Source: Yponomeuta sedellus (lineage: Eukaryota > Arthropoda > Insecta > Lepidoptera > Yponomeutidae). From it: 64,000 nt of DNA. The position numbers and the translations under genes are program-made. How positions within the stretch are numbered: the first letter of the stretch is position 1; each line of letters begins with the position of its first letter. Below, one piece after another: positions 20,985-32,700 of this stretch. Where the stretch lies: assembly GCA_934045075.1 (NCBI GenBank), contig OW203722.1:16790986-16854985 (forward strand), written 5' to 3'. Below the pieces are notes generated by a model. The model searched no databases. It was not told where the DNA came from and saw only the letters and a list, made by a program, of their open reading frames with translations.

Positions 20985-21450
20985 AAGCGCTCCGCCGGAA
21001 TCAATCACTGAGTTAAGCAACAACAGGCGCGACCAGGTGCAGGATGGGTGACCGTCCCCTGACTACCGCTAGTGGCCTTTTTCTGAACGCTTCCGTGCTT
21101 CGCATTGCACGTTAAGCCACTGGTGCCGGCTGCCATGTAATGGCAGTCGTTAAGCCATGTCAGAGATCTAACAGTAAGGCCCGCCCTGTCTTACAATCCT
21201 CCACCAACCCGGACTTGGACCCCGTGGAGAAGTATGGCCTATACCTTCCTCAGGGAAGAGACCCGTGCCCCTCAGTGGGGACATAATGGGTTGTTGATGA
21301 TTGTTGATGACGTTTTCACGTATAGATCAAAAACAATATCAGACACACTGCAGCGTCGGAGTGGTCCCTGCACCAATCTAGTAACAGTGAAATGGCCCCT
21401 GGACGTTCTGCATAAGTCATCTCATTTCATAGATGCAAAGGCACACTGGC
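20985..21450 (-). repeat. Family G repeat, minus strand, with CCGAGTGG-type block
   Basis: 20985-21290 reads as the reverse of family G (GTGACCGTCCCCTGACTACC, GTTAAGCCATGTCAGAGATC, CTCAGGGAAGAGACCCGTGC). 21340-21450 carries CTGCAGCGTCGGAGTGGTCC and ATAGATGCAAAGGCAC. Confidence 0.6.
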
Positions 21451-21539
21451 GTGGTCACGGCCGATACAAATCGCATTATAGTCATCTCAGGTATAACTTA
21501 GAAGTATGACTATGAATTAAAAAACTTGTTTTCACCACG

Positions 21540-23020
21540 ACCCCGCTGTAATGTGTGTGGTTGACTTTAATGCCTAATGTAATTTAGCAAACAGTGCGTG
21601 TAAACGTTTAAACATAAACAACTCGAGTGCTAAGAACTTTCCAACCAAATCCTACTCAAGCCGGTATATTCAATACCTACTTGAAGAGGATTTAGTAGAT
21701 ACCTAAACGTCAAGTAGCATCGACGTTTACGTAACCTCTTTTATTTACCTACATAGTAGACAATATCATGGGATTTTAACACGCACTGCCTTTAAATAAA
21801 AACACAGCTTTTAATACGTCTCAGTAGGCTTGTCGTTGATTAAGATCGATACAAAAAAAAAAAAATTTTGTTTTTTTTTTGCACTCAGAATAAGAACTAA
21901 AGCATAGAAGGAGCCGTAAAATAAAAAGTTATTATTGAATAGCGTTCCTTGTTACCCTTACAATGATTTTTTGTGCCAGAAAGGGACAACTGCAATGTAC
22001 TCGTACACTCGAAATTTTACAATCGTACTAGGTTGCATATAGAAAGTCATAGTTATGTTGGGGGTCATAGATAAAAGTACAAATCCATAAGGATGGGACA
22101 AACAACACGAAAACGTCGATATTATTTATTCCATAACTAAACATTCTGTAAATATGGCAGTCTATATTAATATTATTATGGTATTTGCTGGCGCCGCAAA
22201 CCTTGGTGTGCCATATTTTTTTAACCTACGATATATTCTCAGCTCTCCAAACTCTTGTTCTCACTTATAGGTACCTTAAGTTGCAAATACACAAACTCAT
22301 CAAAATCGGTGAATCCATTTACGAAGAGGTCGATAACTTGCACAGTGGATTGTTTTATATTAAATTTACTAAGGTAGTAACTTTGTGCTAAATCTGGTAT
22401 GTAATGTAAGTTTGTATGTAGGTACAAATTCACAAAGGAACTCATAGATGGCGCTTACAGGCGTGGTCATAGAAAAACCGGAATACGGCTGTCAAAACCG
22501 GAATACGGCTTGCTAAGCAAAGTTTGGCAGTGTGTGCTTAAATAAGGTGTGAGGGTCTCCCTCCAGACGACTTAATCTCAAGAACCCTGCTCTCAAAACC
22601 CAACCAGTTATTGTGCAATATCCTTTGCCCACACAATTTAACCTTCGTTTGGTATCTAGGGCCCGCTGAGAAAAACACAATTTCAACATTTCTATTTCCA
22701 GTGTTAGTAGGTAATCAAAATAAGATTATTTACTTATGTCTAGAATAATGTCACAATTCTGTACCGTTTTTACGTTACCTTTGGGGCTTTGTCTTCTACT
22801 AGATGCAGTTCAGAGATAATTTCTGTGCCAATTTGAAGCCGACCGACAAACCAACAAGGTTATTTAATGAAACGAAATTATTGTAATGAGAGTAATGGTA
22901 ATGATGTCCACCATAGAGACTAGAGGTACTTGACAGCACGTCAACTTTTACATGCCTCTACTCTTCTCATTTACTTGGGCTTGGTGTCATGATTTTCAAT
23001 AATATGAGTTGCGTTTGACT
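21540..23020. other. Intergenic, little recognised
   Basis: AT-rich sequence between the two genes. 22186-22230 (CTGGCGCCGCAAACCTTGG) resembles a Helitron end like that at 63901. A 17-bp doublet around AAAACCGGAATACGGCT occurs at about 22474 and 22494. No gene seen. Confidence 0.35.
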
Positions 23021-23025
23021 TTTCC

Positions 23026-23181
23026 GATCCCTAAGTTCCGAAATGCGATGAAATCGATTACAGCGCAAATCCAACCAAAAGTAGTCCCAAAGTATCTCGC
23101 ACGAAATAGGGTTTTGTGCCTACTGCAATTATATGGATTCGCACTGTAATCGATTTCGTCGCATCTCGGAACGCAGGGATT
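23026..23181. mobile_element. MITE-like element with 47-bp inverted repeats
   Basis: The left arm 23026-23072 (GATCCCTAAGTTCCGAAATG onward) pairs with the right arm 23135-23181 at roughly 85% identity and includes ATCGATTACAG / CTGTAATCGAT. The spacer is about 62 bp. No ORF. Confidence 0.75.
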
Positions 23182-24059
23182 GATTTGCGTTGATATTGTT
23201 ATCCGATTGTTATCCCGGTCTATATTCAATGTCAAGATATTAATAGAGTATTAATATCCTATTCAATCTGAGGTCATGATACCTTTAAAACCGGAAGTGT
23301 CGTTGTAATTATTAAGAGAAAAACAATACCGTTTGCTAAGATGGTACCACTGCAACATGGCGGTGTGCATTGGTGAGTTGGGGAAAACTTAAATGCGTGT
23401 AGAATTAATTTAACGGTATTTTTGGTTGAGGGAACACCTCCCGGCAATCAATGTAACAAAAAAGCTGCCTGCTGCGGTGGTATTTATAAGCTAAAGAATC
23501 TCTATGTTGCCTTCATTCTAACCTAAGAATGTAAGTCTAAACACAAAAATGTAATTCTTTGCAATCCTTCCTTTAAATAAATATTTTTCATTTTAATTTT
23601 TTATTTAATTTTTCAACCTCAACCTACGGACACAGGGACTATCTTAATCTTGCAGAAGATAGCGATCCGATTCGCTAAGAGATTTCTTTAAAGAAAGTAA
23701 CATTTGAAAGTCAATACATTTAGGTATGAATATATTATGTACTTTAGATGAAATGTCAAAGACTTCAACCGACTCACATTTTCACGATTTCGAGTTGCAA
23801 AAGTTAATGCACCTGTATGGGCACTGTACAAGTTCTCCAACTAGTTAATTACCTTCGACGCGGTTTAATAATGTGTTACTCGTTAGCACACTCTGTGCAG
23901 AAATGTTTCCTATAACCAAATAACATAGGGGGTGTTTTAGAAAACAAACTATATCTGGTATTAAATAATAGATTATTATTTAAACGGATGCAGAGGACGG
24001 GACTTATTCTCAATATAAATCTTAAATTGGAATGTAAATGTACCCACGCGAAGCGCACA

Positions 24060-24230
24060 AGTGTGCCATACAACCAAAGAGAATACAACCAAAGAGATGG
24101 GCTGAGACGACATATTAAAAAGGTCCAAGCAAAGACTGGATGCGAAGAGCCTAACGGCGTATATCGGATAATACGTGCACGAATGACTATTGGCTAAAGA
24201 AGGAGGAGGAGAGTCTGTTAAAGTAGACGT
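24060..24230 (+). pseudogene. Possible LINE C-terminal remnant
   Basis: The frame GLRRHIKKVQAKTGCEEPNG, RARMTIG then stop is followed by GAAGGAGGAGGAGAGTC, the style of RTE-type 3' ends. It is weakly supported. Confidence 0.3.
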
Positions 24231-24668
24231 TTTGACGATTGAGATTTGACATTTTTTTTGGACTAAAACTTTCGTAAGAAGTAATACGAGTATCGTAGAT
24301 ATTTTGATTTACTGGACTACACCAACTATTGTTTTATATTATTTTGCATCCTAAGTTAATCCTATAGGAATTCACAGAGTCACGATACTCAAACGTACCG
24401 TTCAGAGAGAATCGTAACCTTATTTAAATACCTAGCTAGACAGACGTTTAAATATGAATAATTATACGGTTTCAGCAATTCGGACTGCATAAAATTACTT
24501 AATTAACAAGACCTTAGCGTAATAATATTATTATGTCTTGAAATTAAAACAGCGGCTTCTGTAGCATTAGTATGCCCATTGAATAGAGTTTATCATCAGC
24601 GCTATTTTATCCTCGCTGAGGCTTTTCGCTTCGCAAACGCGTACAGAGAAAGGTTAGAATGGACAGAG

Positions 24669-24752
24669 ACAGTCCATCAACCTTTACCTTCATGCACACT
24701 ACTTGGTTTCGTTACAGAAGACTTTCGCTAACATGTAATGTTGATGTACTGT
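24669..24752. mobile_element. 84-bp MITE (ACAGTCCATCAACC family)
   Basis: Inverted ends: ACAGTCCATCAACCTTTAC on the left and GTAATGTTGATGTACTGT on the right. It is related to the 5281-5372 element. The flanking bases do not show a clean TA duplication. Confidence 0.6.
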
Positions 24753-25202
24753 GGATATTACATAGTCTGCTTTTGTATGTCATAATCAGCGGGCTTCCTA
24801 GCCGCATTTTTAGTTATATTTTATGAATTAGTTATTGATAGGACCGAATTGACGATCGTTTTAAAAATAATTTTTACAGCGCTGAATCTGAACATCACGC
24901 TGAATTCATAATTTAGGGTTCGCTCTATTGTCATTATAACGGGTTTGCAATTGTTTTCATCGCCATCAGAATATATATTCTTTAGTAATTAATTCGCGTA
25001 TAGTTTAGTATTTTTTGATGGATTCTCAGTAACACAAATACCAGAAAATGAGTTAGTGAGACTGACTTCTTGTAAGACAAAAGACTAAAATTGACGTGTT
25101 TTTGAGATTGCTCAGCTTTGACGTAAACTTGTAAATGTTCTTCAATTTGTAGATACAGAAATAAGAGGGAAAAAATCCACAGCACTTATTATTCAGTAAA
25201 AA

Positions 25203-25347
25203 GTTTATTTAAAAAAAATCTAAAGCAATAAATACAAAAAGTTATAAAAATTCAAACGCAAAAAGAAACATTCTGTTCAGGGACTTCATTTAGACAGACA
25301 GGTACACTTCATTTTAGTTACACTACTTAAAGTACCTTTTATTTATT
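25203..25347 (-). other. Candidate polyadenylation signals of yellow
   Basis: AATAAA on the minus strand at 25208-25203 and overlapping copies at 25347-25338. These lie 240-380 nt past the yellow stop codon, a plausible 3' UTR length. Which one is used is unknown. Confidence 0.5.
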
Positions 25348-25583
25348 TCTAATTATATCATCTATTGCGAAAAAGCGCGGAAAAATACGCCTTTGTTACA
25401 ATTTGACTAAAAATAGTAGCGTCATTCTGTTACCTTAACAACTACAGTTAATTAAATTATAGCCGTTTTCTTAAACACTAGTTAAACATCAGTAGATACG
25501 TGTAATTACACTCAAATGTATAATTAATGCACTGTTGATGTTTCATTTACACACGCATCCATCTTCCAGCAATCTATTCAGAT

Positions 25584-26734
25584 TTATTGTTCGTACACCT
25601 CATAGCCATTTTTAATCCACCAACGTGCATTCTGTTTTTGCAACTGGTAAGGTGTTTGTGTGGTCAAAAGCTGAGGTTGGTTCCCAATAACCTGAGCTTT
25701 ATCCACTCGGTACGGCATGCTTGGCTGTTTAGGAATGTTGATATACGTTTCTACTTTCGGTACTAAGTTTTCCAGTGGGTTGTTATTAACAATTTTGGGG
25801 GCTGAGTTAGGTGTAAGGACATAGCGGACCTGCTCCAAGGGCATCGATCTGTACGGACCAGTAAACATTGCAACAGCTGGCGCTACTGGGATTGAAGGAA
25901 TCGTAGTTGTTTTAGGAGCTTGATAGGGCCGAGGAACTTGCGTAGATTCACAAACTGAGCCTTGAAGAAGAATCTCCAATGGTGCGGTATAAATTCTAAA
26001 GTTGATGTCGCTATAGTCTAGATTTGCTTCGAGAAAAACAGGCATTCTATCTGAGAGCACCCACACATTCCTGTCTTCATCGATCTTAATGTCACTGGGG
26101 AAAACGAGACCAACGTCGTCTTTGTCAACAGTACCAATGTTTTGAGGCTTATAAGATCTCGCCGAGTCCCAGCAGCCAATGGCACTCTGGTCAATCAAAC
26201 TGAATAATTGCACACCGTTGTCGTCAAAAACTTTAGCAGTGGTGTGGCTGTCCGCACCACGTGTTCCGACAACTTGGAAGTCCTGGTACGAGCCAGTAAC
26301 TTTAGTTTCGTTTCTCAAGATTTTAGTAGATACAGAGAACTCAGTGTGACTGGCTAGGGGACTGAAGTAGAGAGTACGGAAGCCATCGTTTCCAATGGGG
26401 GAGACAGCAATACCAAAGATGCCTTCAGTTCCCCAGTTGAAATTGAGGCCAGCGAGGTTGAAGTCTCCGCGGAGGGGGTCAGGCTGGAAGAAGTTGTGGT
26501 TGAACCTCCAGGACTTGTTCTGTTCCCAGGAGTATGCGATGAGACCGTAGCCAAGCTCGTCGGAGAAGTAAGCGAAGGCATCCTCGCAGCTGTTACCGAG
26601 GTCGACGGCGATGTTTGCGATGAAGGTGGTGGGCACTATGTCTTCAGGACGGAACACGTAGCGGCGGATGCGACGGTCGGTGTTCAAGTCGTAAACGTTG
26701 AGGGAGTACGGGCATGGGTTGGTCACGTTAGGAT
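25584..26734 (-). CDS. y: yellow exon 3 (stop codon)
   Basis: The acceptor is TTTTTCAG above 26734. It encodes most of the propeller and the variable tail ending GYEVYEQ. The exon is more GC-rich at its 5' part, which explains sizeable antisense and shifted ORFs there. Confidence 0.96.
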
Positions 26735-29700
26735 CTGAAAAAGTTAAGTAGGTCTTTGTTATAAGCATTCAAGCATATGATATTTGGATGTATGTTATTC
26801 GTAGTGGTATTAACAGAGGGTTTTGGGAAATGCCGATAAATAGGATATGAAGTAAAAGTATAAGATTCCACAGTTTCTTCTTGTTCTTCTTTTGTTTTTA
26901 CACTAATGAAGGTTGGCCATCTAGTCTCCGTATTGTCAAGGGATGCCGGTAAGAAATTTGATTATGTCATGGAAATATAATTCTATATATTTTTTTCTAC
27001 TTACCATATCCGTAAGTGCCAGTGTCCAGCACCCAGAGACGGTCGCACTTGTCAGCTTTGATTCTGTAGACGGTGTTGAGGCCAGTCTGGCAATTGCCAA
27101 GTTCATTGCCCTCCCAACTCGGGTAGGGAGTGAGTTTCGGAGACGGCTCATAGGGCGCGTCTAGGGGAATGTAGTTCAACGTGGCTGGAATACCTGGAAG
27201 AAGAATAATGTTTATGTTTTAATAATGTATGTTAATGTTTTAAAATGTAAATTCACGAGAACTTTATTGGTTAAAGCCCACTAAACTGAAGTATAGTATT
27301 GACTACATACAAAGTGTGTAATGAGGGCATTTAAAACGACCGCAGCGTACACTTTGGCAGACAAGTGTTTTTTTATTGGGATGTGGGGTTCTTCCTACAG
27401 GGTTCCGTAGAAGGAAGATTTTTTTACCTGCTTTCGGAAAGGAGGTTGAGATGTCCTACTCTAACAACAAATGGCGTTTTAAAACTTATGTGTAGGGTTT
27501 TTCAAGCATATCAAAAATGCTTGTAAAACTCTACAAAACGTTGAATACGGAACCCTAAAAATAACGCTCTATGTGGAACAGTTCTGATACTCTCGAAATG
27601 TTGCGGTCACTGGAAGATGCCAATGTCGTTAACTCGTATCATGCCATGGAAAATTTATTAATGACTTTTAACTCCCCCATTTCACTTAAACAAGGGCATT
27701 GTTAAAAAAAAGTTATCTTCTGATTCCATTACAATTCTATCTATCAGTATCGGAGAGCATAAAAAAATAATCGTCCTAAGATTTCTGTCTTTTGGGTTCC
27801 GTACCTTCCAGGACCACTTTGTTGACCGTCTGTCCGTCGTCAAGACTCTTTGTCTTAGAAACATGGAGGTATCGCGTTGAAATTAAAACTGTATTCTTAA
27901 GTGTAAAGTTCTTTGAAGCTATGAAAAAAATCAAACTTCTAAATTAACTGAAAAACAAGCTACGGCCGCAAAAAACCTATATGTTAACGCTCACGGGATT
28001 CCAATACTTCTCGTTAACCTAGAAATGTGAAATTTGGCAGGTAATGTTATCTTACACTACAAAAATAAGAAAAAAATTTAAAATTATACATCCGTAATAA
28101 AATCATTAAAAAAGTCTTTGAAGTTCGGAAAAAGCTCGGAAAAGCTGGGTGACTTGATTCCTAAATTATTTGTACCTAATATTTAACTATTAACCTAATG
28201 ATGTGTACGGAATCACAAAGTATTAGTGAACAGCCATACTCCTCAAAACTAACTTATGGCTACCAGTCCAGTGGTTTACTACATTATCAATGTTGTAACT
28301 GAGAGCTGTCGCAGAAGAAATACATAATATTTGAAACGCAAATAAATGAATGTCATTATACGTATTAGGCATGCGTGATGCAACGCTAGAATGCAAGTAA
28401 CCTAGTTTTTCATTTCTTTCCACTGCGGAGGCAGCGTTCACCTCAAAGTACATCGCGTCACGCAAGGTGTGCATTGCATTTACTACATGGTGTTAAAAAA
28501 ACTGATAAAAACTGATGAACCGAGCTAGGTACCAAAACAATGTTTATTCATAAATCTTTGTTGAGGAGTCAAAATAAATAAATATTCATGGACATATTAT
28601 TACACAGATCTCGTTAGCCCCATACTAAGTGTAACTAAATGACTTTTGTTAAAGGTGCTAACTCGACGATAGATGTAATACAAATACGTCGAGAACATTC
28701 AAGACCCGAGACAAACTGGAAAAGTTTTTTTCCTAGTTTGAGCAGCCGGGGATCGAACCCGAGACCTTCGGTTTTACAGTCAGCGTTCCAAACAGCTGCG
28801 CCACCGGGCCCGTCAAATATAAAAAAAACATGTGCCAGTCAGATTCGCGCTCTGATGGTTCACGAGCCACCTCATTTTTTTGTTGTTGATTACATACAGT
28901 ATCGAATTTAGTTAGTCTGACTCGCACTTAACCGTTTCTTATTATATATCATTACAATCACATCACACTATTATTATAAAAGGGAAAGTTTGTGAGTGTG
29001 TATGTTTGTTACTTCTTCACATCTAAACGGCTAGATCTATTTTAATAAAATTTGGTATGGAGTTTGATGACACCCTGGATTAACACATAGGAAAAATCGA
29101 TAAACCGCGGGTAGCACCGCGGGGCACAGCTAGTATATAATAACTCTTACAATCATGCCAAGTCTGAGTTTTTACAATAGAACATAACCAAAAAAACGGT
29201 GAAAAAACACGTTTGTTGTATAGAAACGTTCCTTATTTTTTTAAGTCCATTATTAACGTGTTAATGCCTAACGAATAACTTAATCACTAATCTTCTTCTT
29301 AGCGTGACACCGGCAAAACAATATTTTTATTTTATTTATTTATTTCTTTTTTTTTGGGAAACTTGCAGCTTACATAAAATGGATAGTTCTTAGTGTAACT
29401 ATTAGCTAAAAAAACATTTTCGCATATGGTAGCCAAGTAACAAACATGTGCAACTTAATATAAAATGAGTTCAATCTATACTACAGCACCAAGGACGCGT
29501 CCTTGAGGGCTTGTATAGGTACATTAAAAAAGGAAAGCTCACCACTGCCATAATACTATAACTCGACATGTTCAGGGATAGTAAGGGTACCGAAATGATA
29601 TTTGATAATGTTCCTTGGAAAGAAGTGCTCGGGACATTAAACTGGTTACCATAGCACAGGGTATCCTTGTTTGGGTACAGGACAAATGATTGTGCTATGT

Positions 29701-32700
29701 GAAAGAGATTTTCGTATTTTAAAAACCTATCTAGGGGCGAAAAATTTCACCCATGCCGGGACTCTCGAGCCCGCGACCTCTGGCTAACCGTGCCAGCGCT
29801 CTCCCAACGGGTTAGCCTCTAAATAGGTTTTTAAAATTGTCCTTAGCACGGGTTAGTGCATTAAAAATAATATAAATATTTTTATATTGTTATACCTAAC
29901 AATATAAAAATATTTTCCCGATTGAGAATATGGCTACTTAGCCATATTCTCATCCGGAAACTGGGCCTTATTCTATGTAAAGGGATTACTAAAAATTAAA
30001 ATAAACTTAGGTATAACAATATAAAAATATTTATATTATTTTTAATGCACTAACCCGTGCTAAGGACAATTTTAAAAACCTATTTAGAGGCTAACCCGTT
30101 GGGAGAGCGCTGGCACGGTTAGCCGGAGGTCGCGGGTTCGAGTCCCGGCATGGGTGAAATTTTTCTCCCCTAGATAGGTTAAGTACTTACTTAACTGAAG
30201 TGCTTTAATTCTAGCGCTGCTTCGCGAATACGCAGAAAATTTCCGGGAAATATCCCGGAAAAGAGCGTGACAGAACGTTATTTGAGTACCTATTTACTTA
30301 GTGAAATTCTCAATTCAGAAACCGGACCTTAGGGTATCATTCATTAAGATGAATGATTTCGGTAATACTTTTCCACGAACCTTAGTTTTAGTTTTAGCCG
30401 CAGTTAATACTCCGAAGTCAATAAATAAACTTCTAATATTTCGAGAAGGTTAATGGTGCCTATATGGGTTACAAAACGCAACAAGTTGTTCAATGGTTGC
30501 AGTGACATGGGTGTCGTTGTATAATACCACGCGCATTAATCACGTGTTTTTATGACAGTTGGTACGACAAGGTTAAACGTCACAGTATGACTCTATAGTG
30601 GAAAACATGGTGTTAGTTTATCGAAAATAAGTTACAGAAGTGACTCCCTCTGCAACTTTGATTATTTACTTAATTGAACTTTAAAAACCTATTTAGAGGC
30701 TAAAAATTCTACCCATGCCGAGAGTCAAACCCGTGACCTCTGGCTAACCGTGCCAGCGCTCTCCCAACTGAGCTAATGGGCAAGTACCGGCATCAGTGAA
30801 ATTTCGAACCTCTTTGCAATACTCTCTGTATTACTAAGGTTTTAGGTATTAAATGATTGCACAACCTTGCGCTCATTAGGGGAGGGCTACTTCCAGCAGT
30901 GGACTAATATAGCCTGAAGAAGAAGAAGGTATTAAATAGGTTTTTAAAATTGTCCATAACACAGGTTAGTGCAACAAAAAGAATGTAACTAATTGAACAC
31001 TTTCATCAGAAAATCACTGATTAAATGTATTTCATACTAGACATAGGGTCGGTTTCTGAATTGAGAATTTCACTAAGTAAATACTTAAGAACGTTTTGTC
31101 ATGCTCTTTGCTGAGAAATTCGTAATTCTCAATTCAGAGTATGGCTATGAAGTTGTATATTTATGGTAGACACGGAGCAATTGAGCGGAAAAGACCATCT
31201 TACAGACGAGCCGACGACGCAGCGTCGACTCCGTATCAACTTGGTACGATTAAGCTCTGCGAATCAGAGCGAGACCTGATTAAACTCTCCGGATGAATTT
31301 ACAAGTAAGTGAATCTGGAATTAAACTAACAATGTGTGCCGTTTTTACTGCTGCACCGAGTCTTCAAGGTTTGCTAGAAGAAATCTACAGAGATAGGCTC
31401 GCCTGTGTCCTGTTTAATATTTCGGGTGCAACAAAGTATAATATAATTATAATATAATTATAATTAAATATAATAGTATAATTATTATAGTTTATTATGT
31501 AATGGTAATGTGTAGATAGATAGAGAATACTTTATTGTACATAATAAAGGAAAATACACAAATATTTCTTAACCTAAGAGTACAGACGGCGGTCTTATCA
31601 CTCAAATTATCAAAAGTGATCTCTTCCAGACAACCTGTGTAATGCGTTTGAAAGTTGAAAGTTTCTGTAGGAAAAAAAAAAACGACGTTGCTAGCTAGTT
31701 TTTTTTTGACCTTTTCAATAACTATTTCCTCTGCCGGTTTTTGACGACATGGGATTAACCCACTTCGGTTTGGTTATGTTATCTTATAGGGGCCAATTAT
31801 GTATAACATTTACTGATCAAATAAGAAGGCCATAAGATACGCAATGTCGTAATTATCGACAAGTACTTCATGTGGGCGCGCTACCTTAACTCGGTCACGA
31901 AAAATCAATTTATGAACTCTTTATTATATTACGAGTATTAAGAATAAAATAATCAAAATACAGATCACTAACTAAAGCTAATTTTATTGTTTCATAGATC
32001 ATCAGTTCTATGCTTCGCAAGGCACGTTAAGCAGGTTGGTGCCGGCTGCCGTCGATAGATGGCAGTCGTTAAGCTAAGTCAGAGGTCTTAGGGCGGCTTG
32101 AAAACTTCTGACAGTAAGACCAGCCACTAGTCTTGCAAGATTCCACCAATCCGGACTTGACTCCCGTGGTGGAGTATGGCCTATACCTTCCTCAGGGAAG
32201 AGACCCGTGCCCCGCGGTGGGGACATAATGGGTTGATAATGATGATGATGACAGAACATCACAGAAATTTTGTCAAAGACTTTCCATCGCAGCTCATTTC
32301 CGTGCGGTCTTTGTTTTCAGCATAATGTATATTTAGAAATGAAAAACAAATTATTAATCTCATAATAATATACATTTTAGTTTTACTTTAATCCTTCACT
32401 TCTGCCTATCGCAAACGTCGTGATGTAGGTAGTAGAAACATAAATTTAGCGATCATTATCTCACAAATCATATTTATCTCATTTGTGTATCTAAGGGCCA
32501 GTAGGCTAAAACCCGTTTGTTGCACAACATTTCAAAAAGGTGTGTGTGTAATTAATTATTAATTACTGAGTTTCCGACAGCTGCTACAAAAAAATAAACG
32601 GCATCGTTATTAAAATTGTAAATAAACGGCAGTGGGTGGGTCAGTGATTACGAGTATGATGCTCTAATCCTCTAGCTAAAAACAAGAAGAAGAAAAAAAC

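Noticed and set aside
26354..26738. Antisense and shifted frames inside yellow exon 3
   Set aside because: Shadow frames of the strongly conserved Yellow coding sequence.
28639..28911. 90-residue plus-strand frame across the SINE
   Set aside because: It runs antisense through the Tyr-type SINE head; a repeat shadow.
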